A stretch of 64,000 bases of DNA, taken from positions 95,885-159,884 of the forward strand of contig JADHNN010000001.1 of assembly GCA_016779485.1 (NCBI GenBank), read 5' to 3'. Positions 44,398 through 54,573 of the stretch are shown here, one piece after another. The DNA is from Gammaproteobacteria bacterium (GTDB taxonomy: Bacteria; Pseudomonadota; Gammaproteobacteria; GCA-002705445; GCA-002716945). The notes below the pieces were generated by a model that saw nothing but the letters and a program-made list of their open reading frames with translations, was not told the DNA's origin and made no database searches. The number at the start of each line of letters is the position of its first letter. Within the stretch, counting starts at the first letter, position 1. The position numbers and the translations under genes were made by a program.

Positions 44398-46395
44398 ATG
44401 AAAGAATTAAATAAACTTAATAAAGAAAAAAGTTTGTACCTTCGTCAACATAAAGACAATCCTGTGAATTGGTATCCATGGTGTAATGAAGCATTTCTAG
44501 ATGCAAAAGAACAGAATAAACCCGTTATGTTATCAATTGGATATTCAGCATGTCACTGGTGTCATGTCATGGCTCATGAATCATTTGAGGATAAAGAAAC
44601 TGCTGATATTCTTAATAAAGAATTTATTAATATTAAAGTAGATAGAGAAGAAAGGCCTGATATTGACAAGATTTATCAAATGTCGCAATCGATTATCACA
44701 GGGAAAAATGGAGGATGGCCACTAACAATATTTATGGATCATGACAAATTTCCCTTTTTTGGAGGAACCTATTTTCCTAAAGAGGATAAGTATGGAATGC
44801 TTTCCTTCAAAAAGATACTAACTAGAGTTATAGATTTTTATACTAATAATCAAGATGAAATAAAGTCACAAAATGTTAATGTTTTAGATGTTTTTAATAA
44901 ATTACAAGAGCGAGAGTCTTGTAGTAATGAGATTAATGAAGTGACAATACAAACACTAAAAACACAATTAAATTCAATAACAGATACTGTAAACGGCGGG
45001 TTTGGATCATCTCCTAAGTTTCCCCATTTCCCATCTTTATTGTTTTGTATTAATAACTGTGTTTCTGAATTAGATGAAAAAAAGATTTTATATACTCTTG
45101 ATAGAATGTGTGTCAGTGGTATCAATGATCCTGTAGATGGTGGTTTTTTTCGATACTCTGTTGATGATCTTTTTATGATACCTCACTTTGAAAAGATGCT
45201 CTATGATAATGGTCCCATGATGAGCGTTTTATGCGACAGTTATAATAAGTTTAATGATTCGTTCTACTTAAAAAAAGCAAAAGAAATATTTAGTTGGGTT
45301 GATAAGTTTATGACTGCTGAGAATGGTTGTTTCTTTTCAACAATTGACGCTGACTCTGAAGGAGAAGAAGGTAAATATTATGTCTTTTCAAGTGATGAAA
45401 TAAATAAAAATTTCGATAGTAATGAAATAGACCTTATAGAAAAATATTTCACAGATTCTAAAAAAACTAACTTTGAGGGATCCTATCACTTGCATGTTTA
45501 TAGGAAAAATGAATCTGATTACAAGAAAAATTTTCATAAGTTTGAAAAAATAATGACTAAGTTTTCTCAACTGAGAGAGAATAAAATAATGCCAGGTATA
45601 GATAAAAAAATCCTACTCTCATGGAATTGTCTTTATATAAAAGGATTAATTAATTTCTATAAAATAACTAATGATAAAAAAGTGTTAAATGTCATAGATA
45701 AAGCTTTCAATTTCATTTTCAAACAAATGATTACTCATAATGAGATTTATTCATGCTTTAATGAAGAAGCCTGCTTCCCAGGTTATCTGGACGACTATGC
45801 TATGCTTGGTTCTTCTTTGATTGACTATCTATCTATTAAATGGAGCAAGGAACATTATGATATTTGTAAACGAATATGCAATGATTTGATAAATAATTTT
45901 GAGGATACTAAAAAAGGAGGTTACTTTTTTACATCTAATCATCATGAAAAACTTTTTTACCGACCAAAATCTATTTCAGATGATTCTGTACCATCAGGAC
46001 TAGTATATGCAACTGACACATTGCTAAGTATGGGTTATATTTCAGGTGAAAACAGCTTCATAGAATCTGCACATAGGTCAATAGATTATGTTCGCAAAAC
46101 ATTTGGAGATAATTTAACGTCCAATGTCAGTGCAATAAATTTATTGAATAACAGTAATATAGAAAAAGAGATAATTATTATTAGGTGTAATGAAGATTCT
46201 TGGAACTTAATCAAAAACAATAAAGGATATTATAAAAAATATATAATTCATATAAATGATAGCGATACTGACTTACCAGACGCTATTAAATCTAAGAAAG
46301 TATCCTCCAATTTTTCGGCTTTTATTTGCAAAGGAATGACTTGCTCAGCACCTATAATTAACCTTGAAGATTTTATTAGATCTTTAAATGTTTAA
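44398..46395 (+). CDS. DUF255 thioredoxin-domain protein (YyaL/SPATA20 family)
   Basis: 665 residues. The N-terminal thioredoxin-like domain (1-165) has [35 protein letters not shown] with the CxxC-like motif, and [15 protein letters not shown] long alpha/alpha-barrel region follows, with [24 protein letters not shown] and [11 protein letters not shown]. Family members are widespread, but their function is not settled. The C-terminal end overlaps plsC by 8 bp. Confidence 0.9.
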   Translation: MKELNKLNKEKSLYLRQHKDNPVNWYPWCNEAFLDAKEQNKPVMLSIGYSACHWCHVMAHESFEDKETADILNKEFINIKVDREERPDIDKIYQMSQSIITGKNGGWPLTIFMDHDKFPFFGGTYFPKEDKYGMLSFKKILTRVIDFYTNNQDEIKSQNVNVLDVFNKLQERESCSNEINEVTIQTLKTQLNSITDTVNGGFGSSPKFPHFPSLLFCINNCVSELDEKKILYTLDRMCVSGINDPVDGGFFRYSVDDLFMIPHFEKMLYDNGPMMSVLCDSYNKFNDSFYLKKAKEIFSWVDKFMTAENGCFFSTIDADSEGEEGKYYVFSSDEINKNFDSNEIDLIEKYFTDSKKTNFEGSYHLHVYRKNESDYKKNFHKFEKIMTKFSQLRENKIMPGIDKKILLSWNCLYIKGLINFYKITNDKKVLNVIDKAFNFIFKQMITHNEIYSCFNEEACFPGYLDDYAMLGSSLIDYLSIKWSKEHYDICKRICNDLINNFEDTKKGGYFFTSNHHEKLFYRPKSISDDSVPSGLVYATDTLLSMGYISGENSFIESAHRSIDYVRKTFGDNLTSNVSAINLLNNSNIEKEIIIIRCNEDSWNLIKNNKGYYKKYIIHINDSDTDLPDAIKSKKVSSNFSAFICKGMTCSAPIINLEDFIRSLNV

Positions 46396-47161
46396 ATTAG
46401 TTATATCTATAGTTCTTTTACTAATTCGTCTTCCTTTATTAATATTGTTAATAGCTTTTGGATTATTAGCAATTAATTTTTATCCTAAAGACGTATCCAA
46501 ATTCAAAAAATCTCACTACCTCGTGATGATGCTATGGATGAAAGTTCTCTCTATATTATTGGGCATAAGAACTATTATTGCTGGAAATGTTGATAATTCA
46601 GCTGATTTATATGTTTCTAATCATGTGACATATCTAGATATAATTATTATCAATAAATTACTCCCAGTTAATTTCATTGCGAAAAGCGAAATTGCTAATT
46701 GGCCTATTGTTGGTAATTTAGCTTCGAGAACAGGCACTTTATATATAAAGCGAGGAGATAATATAGAGTCTAAAAAAATTATTAATGAAATGCAAAAAAG
46801 GCTAGATTCAAATAAAAAGATATTTTTCTTTCCTGAAGGAAGAATTGGCAACGGTAGAAGGATAAAAAAGTTTCATTCTAAACTCTTTAAGGCAGTTGAA
46901 AACAGACAGATATCAATACAGCCTGTAGTGATAAGATATCCTAAAAGTTATCCTGGTGATACAAGCTATTCAAATGATATTTCTGTAAAAAGTCAAGAAG
47001 GAGAAATGATAAGGTTATATTTGGATTTTCTTATGAAGCCTAAGTCTCATGTAATATTGCACTTTCTTGAAAAGGTTAATACACGAGACTATGATTTCAT
47101 ACAACTTACTAGTTTGACCGAAGATAAAATTAATAAAGTGCTTGATAAGCTTGACTCTTAA
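46388..47161 (+). CDS. plsC: 1-acyl-glycerol-3-phosphate acyltransferase (PlsC family)
   Basis: 257 residues. Two N-terminal hydrophobic stretches (3-25 and about 45-62) precede the acyltransferase domain. The catalytic block is [11 protein letters not shown] (NHX4D), the acceptor block IKRGD, and the third block [16 protein letters not shown]. It transfers an acyl chain to lysophosphatidic acid or a similar lysolipid. Gammaproteobacterial paralogues (OlsA-like) use lyso-ornithine lipid, so the acceptor is not certain. Its stop overlaps the ferredoxin stop by 4 bp. Confidence 0.85.
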   Translation: MFKLVISIVLLLIRLPLLILLIAFGLLAINFYPKDVSKFKKSHYLVMMLWMKVLSILLGIRTIIAGNVDNSADLYVSNHVTYLDIIIINKLLPVNFIAKSEIANWPIVGNLASRTGTLYIKRGDNIESKKIINEMQKRLDSNKKIFFFPEGRIGNGRRIKKFHSKLFKAVENRQISIQPVVIRYPKSYPGDTSYSNDISVKSQEGEMIRLYLDFLMKPKSHVILHFLEKVNTRDYDFIQLTSLTEDKINKVLDKLDS

Positions 47162-47499
47162 ATCATACCTCTTTTATCAGCCTCGCCACCAATTTTAACA
47201 TCAACTGTGATATCTGTTGTGGGTGTCCATTGACATGCTATAACCATGCCATTTGCCATTTCATCTTTTGTAAGTAACGCAGTTGGATCGCACGGGCTAG
47301 ATGGGTACTTGCCTTCACCATCAGTTATTGTAGCTCTACATGAACCACAGCTGCCTACTTTACATGAACAAGGCCAAGCAATGTTTTGCCTTAAAGCTGC
47401 TTTCATTAGTAGTTCATTTGGTTCGCATGTAAAAGTCTCACCAGATCCTTTGACCGTAACTTTTACAGGTTCCTTTTTCTTAAAAAATCCGAATACCAT
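47158..47499 (-). CDS. 2Fe-2S ferredoxin, plant type
   Basis: 113 residues. A short basic hydrophobic N-terminus (MVFGFFKKKEP) precedes a beta-grasp ferredoxin domain. Cluster ligands are C46, C51 and C54 in CSCKVGSCGSCR (CX4CX2C) and C89 in ACQWTP. It is an electron carrier; the partner oxygenase or reductase is not adjacent. It stands between plsC and the MATE gene with 76 bp free upstream of its start. Confidence 0.92.
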   Translation of the reverse strand: MVFGFFKKKEPVKVTVKGSGETFTCEPNELLMKAALRQNIAWPCSCKVGSCGSCRATITDGEGKYPSSPCDPTALLTKDEMANGMVIACQWTPTTDITVDVKIGGEADKRGMI

Positions 47500-47575
47500 A
47501 ATTCCCTCCGTATGTATAATTACGAATATTTAAGTGGACACTATAACATAACTCTTGGTTCTATAAAGAGGCATT

Positions 47576-48883
47576 TCAGCTAAATAATACTCTTCGAGTC
47601 TGGTTGAGGTGTAGAAAGAGAAGAATACTACGAGTCAGGAAAAAAAGAATAAATGGATACCATATTAAGGAACCTATATTAGGATGTAAAATATAGATGC
47701 TGGAAAAATAAACTAGCCCTGAAATTATCATAATATTTCTCATAAGCTGATGTTGAAGACCACCTATTAATATGCCATCTATACAAAAAGCAATAGAGCC
47801 GAAAATTATGACTAATAGTAAAAAAAAGAAATTTTGTTCTGCTTTTTGTATAACATCTATGTGAGATGTTATTAAGCTAAATATATTACTTGAAAATATT
47901 ATAAAAATAGATAGAAATATAAGTGCGATTAAAAGTGTAAATTTAAAGCTAGATCTAACAACGAAGTCATACTTCTGAACATTTTTCTCACCAACAGAAT
48001 TTCCAACCATGACTTCACTTGCATGAGCAAATGCATCTATCCCATATGAGAAGATAAAAAAGAAATTTAATAATATGGTGTTTGCTGCAAGCATAATCTC
48101 ACCATGATCAGCACTTATACTCATGAAATGAGCAAAACAAGTCATTAATATGACAGATCTTATAAACATATTGCCATTGACTAACAGTTTATTTTTTAAA
48201 CTAGTGAAACTACTTACTGATTCTTTAAATATCCTCTTATTCAGAAAACCTCTATCATTAATTAAAAATATAATGATAAAAATAATTATAGAGGACTCAG
48301 AAATCAAAGAGGCATAAGCTACACCTTCAATATTCATATTTAAAATGAAAACAAAATAATAATCTAGAATAATATTTAATAAATTTATTGTGATTATTAT
48401 TTTCATAGCTGTTGATACTCTTTTAATCCCAATAAGATAGCCAATAAAGATATCTCTTAAAAAGATGGCAGGTATGGACCAAAATCTTATATCCAAATAA
48501 ACTGCGGCATTGTCATTAATAGCGCCCGGCTCTCCTAAAATCGAAAGTGAATACCATATCAACGCATCTTTAAAAAAAAGTAACAAAAAAGAGATTAGTG
48601 CTGAAATTATAATAATTTGATGAATAGTAGTTATTTTTTTATCATTTCCCAAGTTATCAAACTGGGAAATATATCCAGTAGTTGTTGATTTTATGAAGCC
48701 GAAACTAAACAATATATAGCTCATAATAATTGCGCCTAATCCTGCTGATGCAAGATATAAAGGACTATTTAGATGCCCCAAAACAGCATTATCTACTAAT
48801 CCCACAAGGGGTACTGAGAGATTTGAAAAGACTAAGGGTAATGCTATTTTTAGAATTTGCCTATCAATAGAATAAGCAAGCAT
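47576..48883 (-). CDS. MATE-family efflux transporter (DinF type)
   Basis: 435 residues and 12 predicted helices. Motifs of the DinF branch are visible: LVFSNLSVPLVGLVDNAVLGHL in outline near the start, GYISQFDNLGND, and AHASEVMVGNSVGEKN at the equivalent site in the second half. It exports organic cations or drugs with Na+ or H+; the substrate is unknown. Its ATG lies 4 bp after the rubredoxin stop in the same direction. Confidence 0.9.
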   Translation of the reverse strand: MLAYSIDRQILKIALPLVFSNLSVPLVGLVDNAVLGHLNSPLYLASAGLGAIIMSYILFSFGFIKSTTTGYISQFDNLGNDKKITTIHQIIIISALISFLLLFFKDALIWYSLSILGEPGAINDNAAVYLDIRFWSIPAIFLRDIFIGYLIGIKRVSTAMKIIITINLLNIILDYYFVFILNMNIEGVAYASLISESSIIIFIIIFLINDRGFLNKRIFKESVSSFTSLKNKLLVNGNMFIRSVILMTCFAHFMSISADHGEIMLAANTILLNFFFIFSYGIDAFAHASEVMVGNSVGEKNVQKYDFVVRSSFKFTLLIALIFLSIFIIFSSNIFSLITSHIDVIQKAEQNFFFLLLVIIFGSIAFCIDGILIGGLQHQLMRNIMIISGLVYFSSIYILHPNIGSLIWYPFILFFLTRSILLFLHLNQTRRVLFS

Positions 48884-48887
48884 ATTT

Positions 48888-49055
48888 TTATGAGATTTCG
48901 ATCATATCAAAGTCAGATTTTGTGGCGCCACAATCAGGACACATCCAAGTGTCAGGGACATCTTCCCATTTAGTACCTGGTTCTATATCATCTTCGGGCC
49001 ATCCTTTTGACTCGTCATATATAAGTCCACAAATTAAACAAAGATACTTCTTCAT
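48888..49055 (-). CDS. rubA: Rubredoxin
   Basis: A 55-residue iron protein. It starts [15 protein letters not shown] (C6, C9), has the acidic tryptophan-containing middle [13 protein letters not shown], and ends with [13 protein letters not shown] (C39, C42). The four cysteines bind a single iron. It carries electrons, classically to alkane hydroxylase or other oxidases; none is seen here. Rubredoxin beside thiE and hemL matches the Pseudomonas neighbourhood. It is divergent from thiE across 51 bp. Confidence 0.95.
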   Translation of the reverse strand: MKKYLCLICGLIYDESKGWPEDDIEPGTKWEDVPDTWMCPDCGATKSDFDMIEIS

Positions 49056-49106
49056 AAGTTCGTAAAGATTAACTTCTTAGTTATAATTAATCAATACAAA
49101 GATAGT

Positions 49107-49748
49107 ATGAAAAAAAATAAACTTACAGGCATATATCCAATATCACCAAATTACATTTATTCAGATGATGATTATCTTGAAAAATGTTTTATTGTAATAT
49201 CTAGTGGTATAAATATTTTTCAATTCAGGACACCATATGTTTCTGCTAGAAAGAAACGTTATCTACTTACTGAGCTATACAATTACTGCAATAATTCTGA
49301 GGTACAATTAATAATTAATAATGACTATCATTTATTGAGATATTATGATGGTGCAGGCTTACATATTGGGAGAGCAGATCTTTCGCTGACAAAAATTAAA
49401 AATCTAATTGGGTATGAGACTATTGTTGGCTTTTCATGTGGTTCAGAGATTCATGACACCAATAAGTTAAAAGATTATGGGATATCTTATGCTTCTCTTG
49501 GGGCTGCCTATTCAAGTAAAACAAAAGGCACAACAGATAGCCTAGAAACAAATATAATAAAATATTATTCAGATGATAGGGTAATTCCTTTTTGCATAAT
49601 TGGTGGAATAGATAGTAGAAATATAGAATCTATAATTAGTTATAAACCAGATATGATAGCTATAAGTGATGGTATATTTAGAGAAGATGTGGATAATATA
49701 AAAAAAACAATAACTATATATCAAGGATATTTTAATGCTAAGGAATAA
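49107..49748 (+). CDS. thiE: Thiamine-phosphate synthase
   Basis: Joins the pyrimidine and thiazole halves into thiamine phosphate. 213 residues of TIM-barrel: GIYPISPNYI, FQFRTPYVSARKK, LIINNDYHLL, GAGLHIGRADLSL, GFSCGSEIHD, YASLGAAYSSKTKGT and IGGIDSRNI. The sequence is divergent from model enzymes but keeps the substrate-binding loops. No TPP riboswitch is visible in the 51 bp upstream. It overlaps hemL by 14 bp. Confidence 0.88.
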   Translation: MKKNKLTGIYPISPNYIYSDDDYLEKCFIVISSGINIFQFRTPYVSARKKRYLLTELYNYCNNSEVQLIINNDYHLLRYYDGAGLHIGRADLSLTKIKNLIGYETIVGFSCGSEIHDTNKLKDYGISYASLGAAYSSKTKGTTDSLETNIIKYYSDDRVIPFCIIGGIDSRNIESIISYKPDMIAISDGIFREDVDNIKKTITIYQGYFNAKE

Positions 49749-51021
49749 GTCAAAAGCTCTCTTTAATAAAACAAAAAAAATTATTCCTGGAGGTGTAAAC
49801 TCTCCAGTTAGATCATTTTCAGCTGTTTCATCAACTCCGTTTATAGTTAAAAAAGCAAAGGGCTCATCGATAACAGATATTGATAATAATAACTATATTG
49901 ATTTCATAGGATCATGGGGAGCAATGATACTAGGTCATAGTGATAACAGAATTATTAAGAAACTAAATAGTATTTCCAAAAATGGTTTAACGTATGGTGC
50001 GCCTCATGAGGCTGAAACAAAAATTGCTGAATTTATAATCAAAAATATTCCTGCAGTCGAAAAAATAAGAATGGTAAATTCTGGAACAGAAGCAACAATG
50101 AGTGCAGCAAGATTGGCAAGAGGTTATACAAATAAAGATATTATTATTAAATTTAATGGCTGCTACCATGGTCATGGTGATGCATTTCTAGTGGAGGCTG
50201 GTTCAGGGGCAGCTACTTATGGAAAGCCAAGTTCAAGCGGAGTAACAAAAGGCTCATCAAAGGATACGATATCGATACCTTATAATGATAAGGAGTTATT
50301 AAAAAAAACATTTAATAGATATAAAGATAAAATTGCATGTGTGATTATTGAGCCAATTGCTGGGAATATGAATTTTGTAAAATCAAATAAGGATTTCCTG
50401 AAATTAGCTAGACAGCTATGTACAAAAAATAAATCTCTTTTAATATTTGATGAGGTTATGACAGGTTTTAGAGTGAATTTCAAAGGCGCACAACATTTAT
50501 ATGGCATCAAACCCGATCTAACAACCTTTGGTAAAGTTATAGGAGGTGGTTTGCCAGTGGGTGCATTTGGTGGTAAATCAAAGATAATGGATATGCTTGC
50601 CCCTGATGGCCCTATCTACCAAGCAGGAACTCTTTCTGGTAATCCATTAGCTATGCATTGTGGACTAGAAACTCTTAAAATCATATCAAATAAATCTTTC
50701 TTTAAGAAATTAAGTGCAAAAACAAAATCATTTGTTAATGGCTTAAACGAGATTGCAAAAAAAAATAATTACCCTTTCCATGCAGATTCAGAGGGAGGAA
50801 TGTTTGGTTTATATTTCACAAACAATAAACCCAAAAACATTGAAGACATTAAAAATTCAAATATAAAACATTTCAATAAGTTTTTTAATTATATGTTGAG
50901 TAATGGTGTTTTTTTTGCACCTTCTGCATATGAAGCGGGATTTATATCTGAAGCTCACACTCAAAAGGATTTTAGTGAAGTATATAAATTATTTACTAAA
51001 TTTATTAAATCTATTACCTGA
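49735..51021 (+). CDS. hemL: Glutamate-1-semialdehyde 2,1-aminomutase
   Basis: Makes 5-aminolevulinate in the C5 haem pathway. 428 residues, fold-type I PLP enzyme. The start IIPGGVNSPVRSF is diagnostic. Others are FIGSWGAMILGH, VNSGTEATMSAARLARGYT, FNGCYHGHGDAFLV, LLIFDEVMTGFR, and the PLP lysine in TFGKVIGGGLPVGAFGG. It follows thiE with overlap, a conserved pairing. The stop overlaps that of glycerate kinase by 8 bp. Confidence 0.97.
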   Translation: MLRNKSKALFNKTKKIIPGGVNSPVRSFSAVSSTPFIVKKAKGSSITDIDNNNYIDFIGSWGAMILGHSDNRIIKKLNSISKNGLTYGAPHEAETKIAEFIIKNIPAVEKIRMVNSGTEATMSAARLARGYTNKDIIIKFNGCYHGHGDAFLVEAGSGAATYGKPSSSGVTKGSSKDTISIPYNDKELLKKTFNRYKDKIACVIIEPIAGNMNFVKSNKDFLKLARQLCTKNKSLLIFDEVMTGFRVNFKGAQHLYGIKPDLTTFGKVIGGGLPVGAFGGKSKIMDMLAPDGPIYQAGTLSGNPLAMHCGLETLKIISNKSFFKKLSAKTKSFVNGLNEIAKKNNYPFHADSEGGMFGLYFTNNKPKNIEDIKNSNIKHFNKFFNYMLSNGVFFAPSAYEAGFISEAHTQKDFSEVYKLFTKFIKSIT

Positions 51022-52300
51022 TTATAGTAATTTGAACGTCTGCTACATTAGTACCGGTAGCACCAACTTTTACCAAGGATTTGGTCTTCTCAAAAAAAGA
51101 ATAAGAATCATTGTTAGACAAATATAAATCAATATCAAGATCGCCTTTATGATAATTATTTAAAGTTTCGTTATCCACTATTGCGCCTGCAGCATCAGTT
51201 GGACCATCAATGCCATCTGTGCCTACAGAATATAAGCAAATATCTTTTTTACATTTGCTATTGATATATTTTTTAAGAAAAGAAAGTGCAAATTCCTGAT
51301 TTCTACCCCCTTTTCCAGTACCCGTGAGATTTACAAGAGTTTCTCCTCCAGAAATTAAAATAGTATTTTGATTATCTATACTATTGACATGATCAAATAA
51401 CTTTATAGCATCATCCACTGCTAAATTCTCATAAGGCTTATCTATTTTTATTACATTAAAGTTTTTGTTTCTAGCAAGTGTATATAATGTTTCTTTAAAA
51501 ACATTATTGCTACTTATAATCTCAGTTATATTATTGCTAAAAGCTTTTGGCGTCTCATAAGAAGAATTATCTTTGCCTTCTCTAAGATGTTCCCTTACTG
51601 ATAGAGGCGTTTTATCAAAGATATTATATTTATTAAGGACATTGATAGCATCAACAAATGTTGATGAATCAGCAACCGTAGGCCCACTCGCTATAGAGCT
51701 TAAATCATCATTTATAACATCTGAAATAATCAAAGAAATTGTTTTGCTTGGCAATGCGGCTAAGTTTAATCGTCCCCCCTTAATTTTAGAAACATGTTTT
51801 CTAACTGTATTAATTTCATTTATATTGCATCCAGATGCTAATAATAAATTTGTGAGTGAAATTTTATCTTCTAATTGAATCCCGTCAGCAGGCAGAGATA
51901 ATAAAGATGATCCACCACCACTAATCAAAAAGACTACTAAATCATTAGCATTTGAATTGCTTACATACTCTAGGATTTCTTTTGACGCTGCAACACTCTT
52001 ATCATCAGGTGTAGGGTGGGATGAAATAATGTGTTTAAAATCATAATTTGAATTATTTACTTGAGGATTGCTAACTACAATAGGTTCTTTATAGATTTTT
52101 GATTGATGTTTATTGCTTAGATAATTTAATAGACCATCCATCATCATTACAGAAGCTTTACCTATAGCAACAGGAAAAATTCTTGATGAATCAGAAAAAT
52201 GTGGTTCATAAGTTTCTGAAGATTTACGAACAATATTAGATGGACTTTGGAGAGCTATAGCCTCTTCAAATAATGAATGCGCAATAGCTCTCAATGTCAT
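51014..52300 (-). CDS. Glycerate 2-kinase (MOFRL/DUF4147 family)
   Basis: Phosphorylates D-glycerate to 2-phosphoglycerate. 428 residues. The N-terminal domain has IFPVAIGKASVMMM, HPTPDDKSVAASKEIL and FLISGGGSSLLSLPADG. The C-terminal MOFRL domain has LISGGETLVNLTGTGKGGRNQEFALSF and VGTDGIDGPTDAAGAI. It is the last gene of a three-gene unit with hydroxypyruvate reductase and serine-glyoxylate aminotransferase, which fits glycerate as substrate and feeds carbon to lower glycolysis. Confidence 0.93.
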   Translation of the reverse strand: MTLRAIAHSLFEEAIALQSPSNIVRKSSETYEPHFSDSSRIFPVAIGKASVMMMDGLLNYLSNKHQSKIYKEPIVVSNPQVNNSNYDFKHIISSHPTPDDKSVAASKEILEYVSNSNANDLVVFLISGGGSSLLSLPADGIQLEDKISLTNLLLASGCNINEINTVRKHVSKIKGGRLNLAALPSKTISLIISDVINDDLSSIASGPTVADSSTFVDAINVLNKYNIFDKTPLSVREHLREGKDNSSYETPKAFSNNITEIISSNNVFKETLYTLARNKNFNVIKIDKPYENLAVDDAIKLFDHVNSIDNQNTILISGGETLVNLTGTGKGGRNQEFALSFLKKYINSKCKKDICLYSVGTDGIDGPTDAAGAIVDNETLNNYHKGDLDIDLYLSNNDSYSFFEKTKSLVKVGATGTNVADVQITIIR

Positions 52301-52309
52301 CTAGATAGA

Positions 52310-53281
52310 TTAAACAACTTTATTTGGTAGATCCTTTCCATCAAAATAAGCAAGTGCATTATTGATAGCAGTATCTCCCATTGCAATCCTTGTTTCTATA
52401 GTTGCACTTCCAAGATGAGGAAATGATACTACATTTTCAAGTGTTTTTAACTCAGTTGGTATGTTAGGTTCGGTTTCAAAGACATCAAGTCCTGCACCAG
52501 CTATTTTTTTATTTACAAGAGCATCTACTAATGCTTTTTCATCAATAATATCACCTCGAGCAGTATTGATGACAAACGCACTTGATTTCATGAGTTCAAA
52601 TCTTTCTTTGTTCATTAAATGAAATGTTTCTTTTGTAGCAGGACAATTAACAGAAATAAAATCAGATTCTCTACATATATCTTCGATTGTATCAAGTTTA
52701 GTTGCTTCAAATTTATTAACAACATCAGAAGGAATATCGTATGGGTCCCAATAAAGAATATCCATATTAAATCCAAATTTAGCCCTTTGAGCAACTGCTT
52801 GTCCAATCCTTCCAAAACCAATAACACCTAATTTTTTACCTGTAACTTTTGTCCCAAGTAAATGTGTCGGTCTCCATCCTGTCCAGTTTTCTGCTCTAAG
52901 CTCTCTTTCACCCTCACTAACTCTTCTTGCAACCATTAACAGTAATGACATTGTAATATCTGCTGTACAGTCTGTTAGCACAGATGGTGTATTAGAAACT
53001 GTTATGCCAAGTTCTTTAGCAGCTTCGATATCAATATGATTAAAACCAACACCAAAGTTAGCAATCATATTAGCTTTTCTTCCGTCGACACTAAGAACTT
53101 CGCGTGTAACTTTATCGGTTACTGTAGGCATAAAGACATCACAATTCTTAAGCGCATCCTTTAGTTGATCTGTTGTGAAAGGTGTATCAGACTCATTAAA
53201 AGTCACATCAAAATGTTCTCTTAGTCTCTCTTCATTAGCCTCAGGCCAACGTCTTGTCACTATAGCTTTAGGTTTACTCAT
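52310..53281 (-). CDS. Glyoxylate/hydroxypyruvate reductase (D-glycerate dehydrogenase)
   Basis: 323 residues from the ATG at 53281, with AGGAG 7 bp upstream; a longer frame would run into the aminotransferase gene and is rejected. It is a D-2-hydroxyacid dehydrogenase: KAIVTRRWPEANEERL, NFGVGFNHIDIEAA, the NAD loop LGVIGFGRIGQAVAQ, NTARGDIIDEKALVDAL, and the histidine in SFPHLGSAT. It reduces hydroxypyruvate to D-glycerate, using the product of the upstream aminotransferase. Gaps of 9-10 bp on each side indicate one operon. Confidence 0.93.
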   Translation of the reverse strand: MSKPKAIVTRRWPEANEERLREHFDVTFNESDTPFTTDQLKDALKNCDVFMPTVTDKVTREVLSVDGRKANMIANFGVGFNHIDIEAAKELGITVSNTPSVLTDCTADITMSLLLMVARRVSEGERELRAENWTGWRPTHLLGTKVTGKKLGVIGFGRIGQAVAQRAKFGFNMDILYWDPYDIPSDVVNKFEATKLDTIEDICRESDFISVNCPATKETFHLMNKERFELMKSSAFVINTARGDIIDEKALVDALVNKKIAGAGLDVFETEPNIPTELKTLENVVSFPHLGSATIETRIAMGDTAINNALAYFDGKDLPNKVV

Positions 53282-53291
53282 CTCATATCTC

Positions 53292-54458
53292 CTAGTTTGA
53301 TGACCAATACTTAGATGCAGCCGCTGCGCCACTACCAGGCTCAACTTTTATACCATTATCAAGCATTGCCATCTCAGCACCAGATATTGCACCAAATAAC
53401 ATGCATTCATTTAAATCACCTAGGTGACCAATTCTGAATACTTTACCCGCCACTTTAGATAAGCCAGCTCCTAGAGCTAAATTATATTTATTAAATGCAG
53501 TACTAATTACTTTCGCGCCATCAATACCCTCTGGAACCATAATCGCAGATACTGTGTCTGAGTACCATTTTTCTTCTTTAGCACACAGTTTGAGACCCCA
53601 ACCTTCTGTTATTGCCTTTCTAGTACCTTCAGCTAAACGATGATGTCTTTTCCATACATTCTCTAGCCCTTCTTCAAATATCATATCTATGGCTACTCGA
53701 AATCCTCTTAATAAATTAACAGGTGGGGTATATGGAAGATATCCCCCATCAAGTTTCTCAATCATATCAGCAACATCGAAATAACATGTTGGATAATTTG
53801 AGTCTTTCATAGCAGCAATAGCTTTTTGACTAACACCTAAAATACCAAGCCCAGCTGGCATCATAAATCCTTTTTGGGATCCACTTACTATGCAGTCTAC
53901 TCCCCATTTATCCATTTCAAATTCATAACTTGCGACAGAGCTTACTCCATCTACAAACAGAAGTGCTGGATGGTTCAAGTCATCTAAAATTTTTCTTATC
54001 GCTTGGACGTCACTTCGTACACCTGTAGCTGTTTCATTTTGACAAACAAGCACAGCTTTTATTTCATGGTTTTTATCCTCTGAAAGATGTTTATGATAAC
54101 TCTCAGGATTAGCTCCTGTACCCCATTCCTCTTCCATTGTAATTGGTTCAAATTGTAATCTTTTGCACATATCTAACCACAACATGCTGAATTGCCCGAA
54201 GCTAGCTCCTAGCACTTTATCTCCTATATTCAGAGTATTCTGCAAAGCTGCTTCCCAGCAACCTGTTCCAGATGATGGAAAGAACACTACTTTCCCTGTT
54301 TCAGTTCTTAAAAGTTTCTTCAAATCTTGTGTAATAGGTTGGATAAGATCTGGTATTGTTGGGTTTCTATGATCTTCCATTGGGCAATGAATTGCTTGTT
54401 GGACTGCAGATGGCACATTTGATGGACCGGGTACGAATAAAAAGTGATATCCTGACAT
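53292..54458 (-). CDS. Serine-glyoxylate aminotransferase
   Basis: 388 residues, fold-type I PLP enzyme. It starts YHFLFVPGPSNVPSAVQQA and has MEDHRNP, FFPSSGTGCWEAAL, VCQNETATGVRSDV, LLFVDGVSSVASYEF, and the PLP lysine in SGSQKGFMMPAGLG. This is the alanine/serine:glyoxylate class. The gene context favours serine as amino donor, giving glycine and hydroxypyruvate, and so makes SgaA the best reading. It heads the operon; its promoter region carries two copies of TTATTTAGG. Confidence 0.92.
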   Translation of the reverse strand: MSGYHFLFVPGPSNVPSAVQQAIHCPMEDHRNPTIPDLIQPITQDLKKLLRTETGKVVFFPSSGTGCWEAALQNTLNIGDKVLGASFGQFSMLWLDMCKRLQFEPITMEEEWGTGANPESYHKHLSEDKNHEIKAVLVCQNETATGVRSDVQAIRKILDDLNHPALLFVDGVSSVASYEFEMDKWGVDCIVSGSQKGFMMPAGLGILGVSQKAIAAMKDSNYPTCYFDVADMIEKLDGGYLPYTPPVNLLRGFRVAIDMIFEEGLENVWKRHHRLAEGTRKAITEGWGLKLCAKEEKWYSDTVSAIMVPEGIDGAKVISTAFNKYNLALGAGLSKVAGKVFRIGHLGDLNECMLFGAISGAEMAMLDNGIKVEPGSGAAAASKYWSSN

Positions 54459-54497
54459 ATGATTTTTCCTAAATAACTGTTAATTGATTGGGGTTAC

Positions 54498-54523
54498 CCT
54501 AAATAATTCGGTTTATTATGCCA
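54498..54523 (-). promoter_or_regulatory. Extended -10 promoter and first TTATTTAGG element before the glyoxylate/serine operon
   Basis: The minus strand has TGGCATAAT (54523-54515), an extended -10 element, with transcription expected near 54508. TTATTTAGG occurs at 54506-54498 and again at 54476-54468, exactly 30 bp apart, in what would be the leader. The spacing puts both on one face of the helix, as for an operator. No strong -35 is seen. The repeats are read directly; regulation is inferred. Confidence 0.45.
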
Positions 54524-54573
54524 CATTTAGTTAAATTTTAAACTAGAATGTACCCACATTGGACTTATTATCT

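Noticed and set aside
49056..49106. TPP riboswitch before thiE.
   Set aside because: Only 51 bp are available and neither conserved TPP core motif is present.
54459..54573. Glycine riboswitch before the glyoxylate/serine operon.
   Set aside because: The gap is too short for the aptamer and shows only a 9-bp direct repeat.
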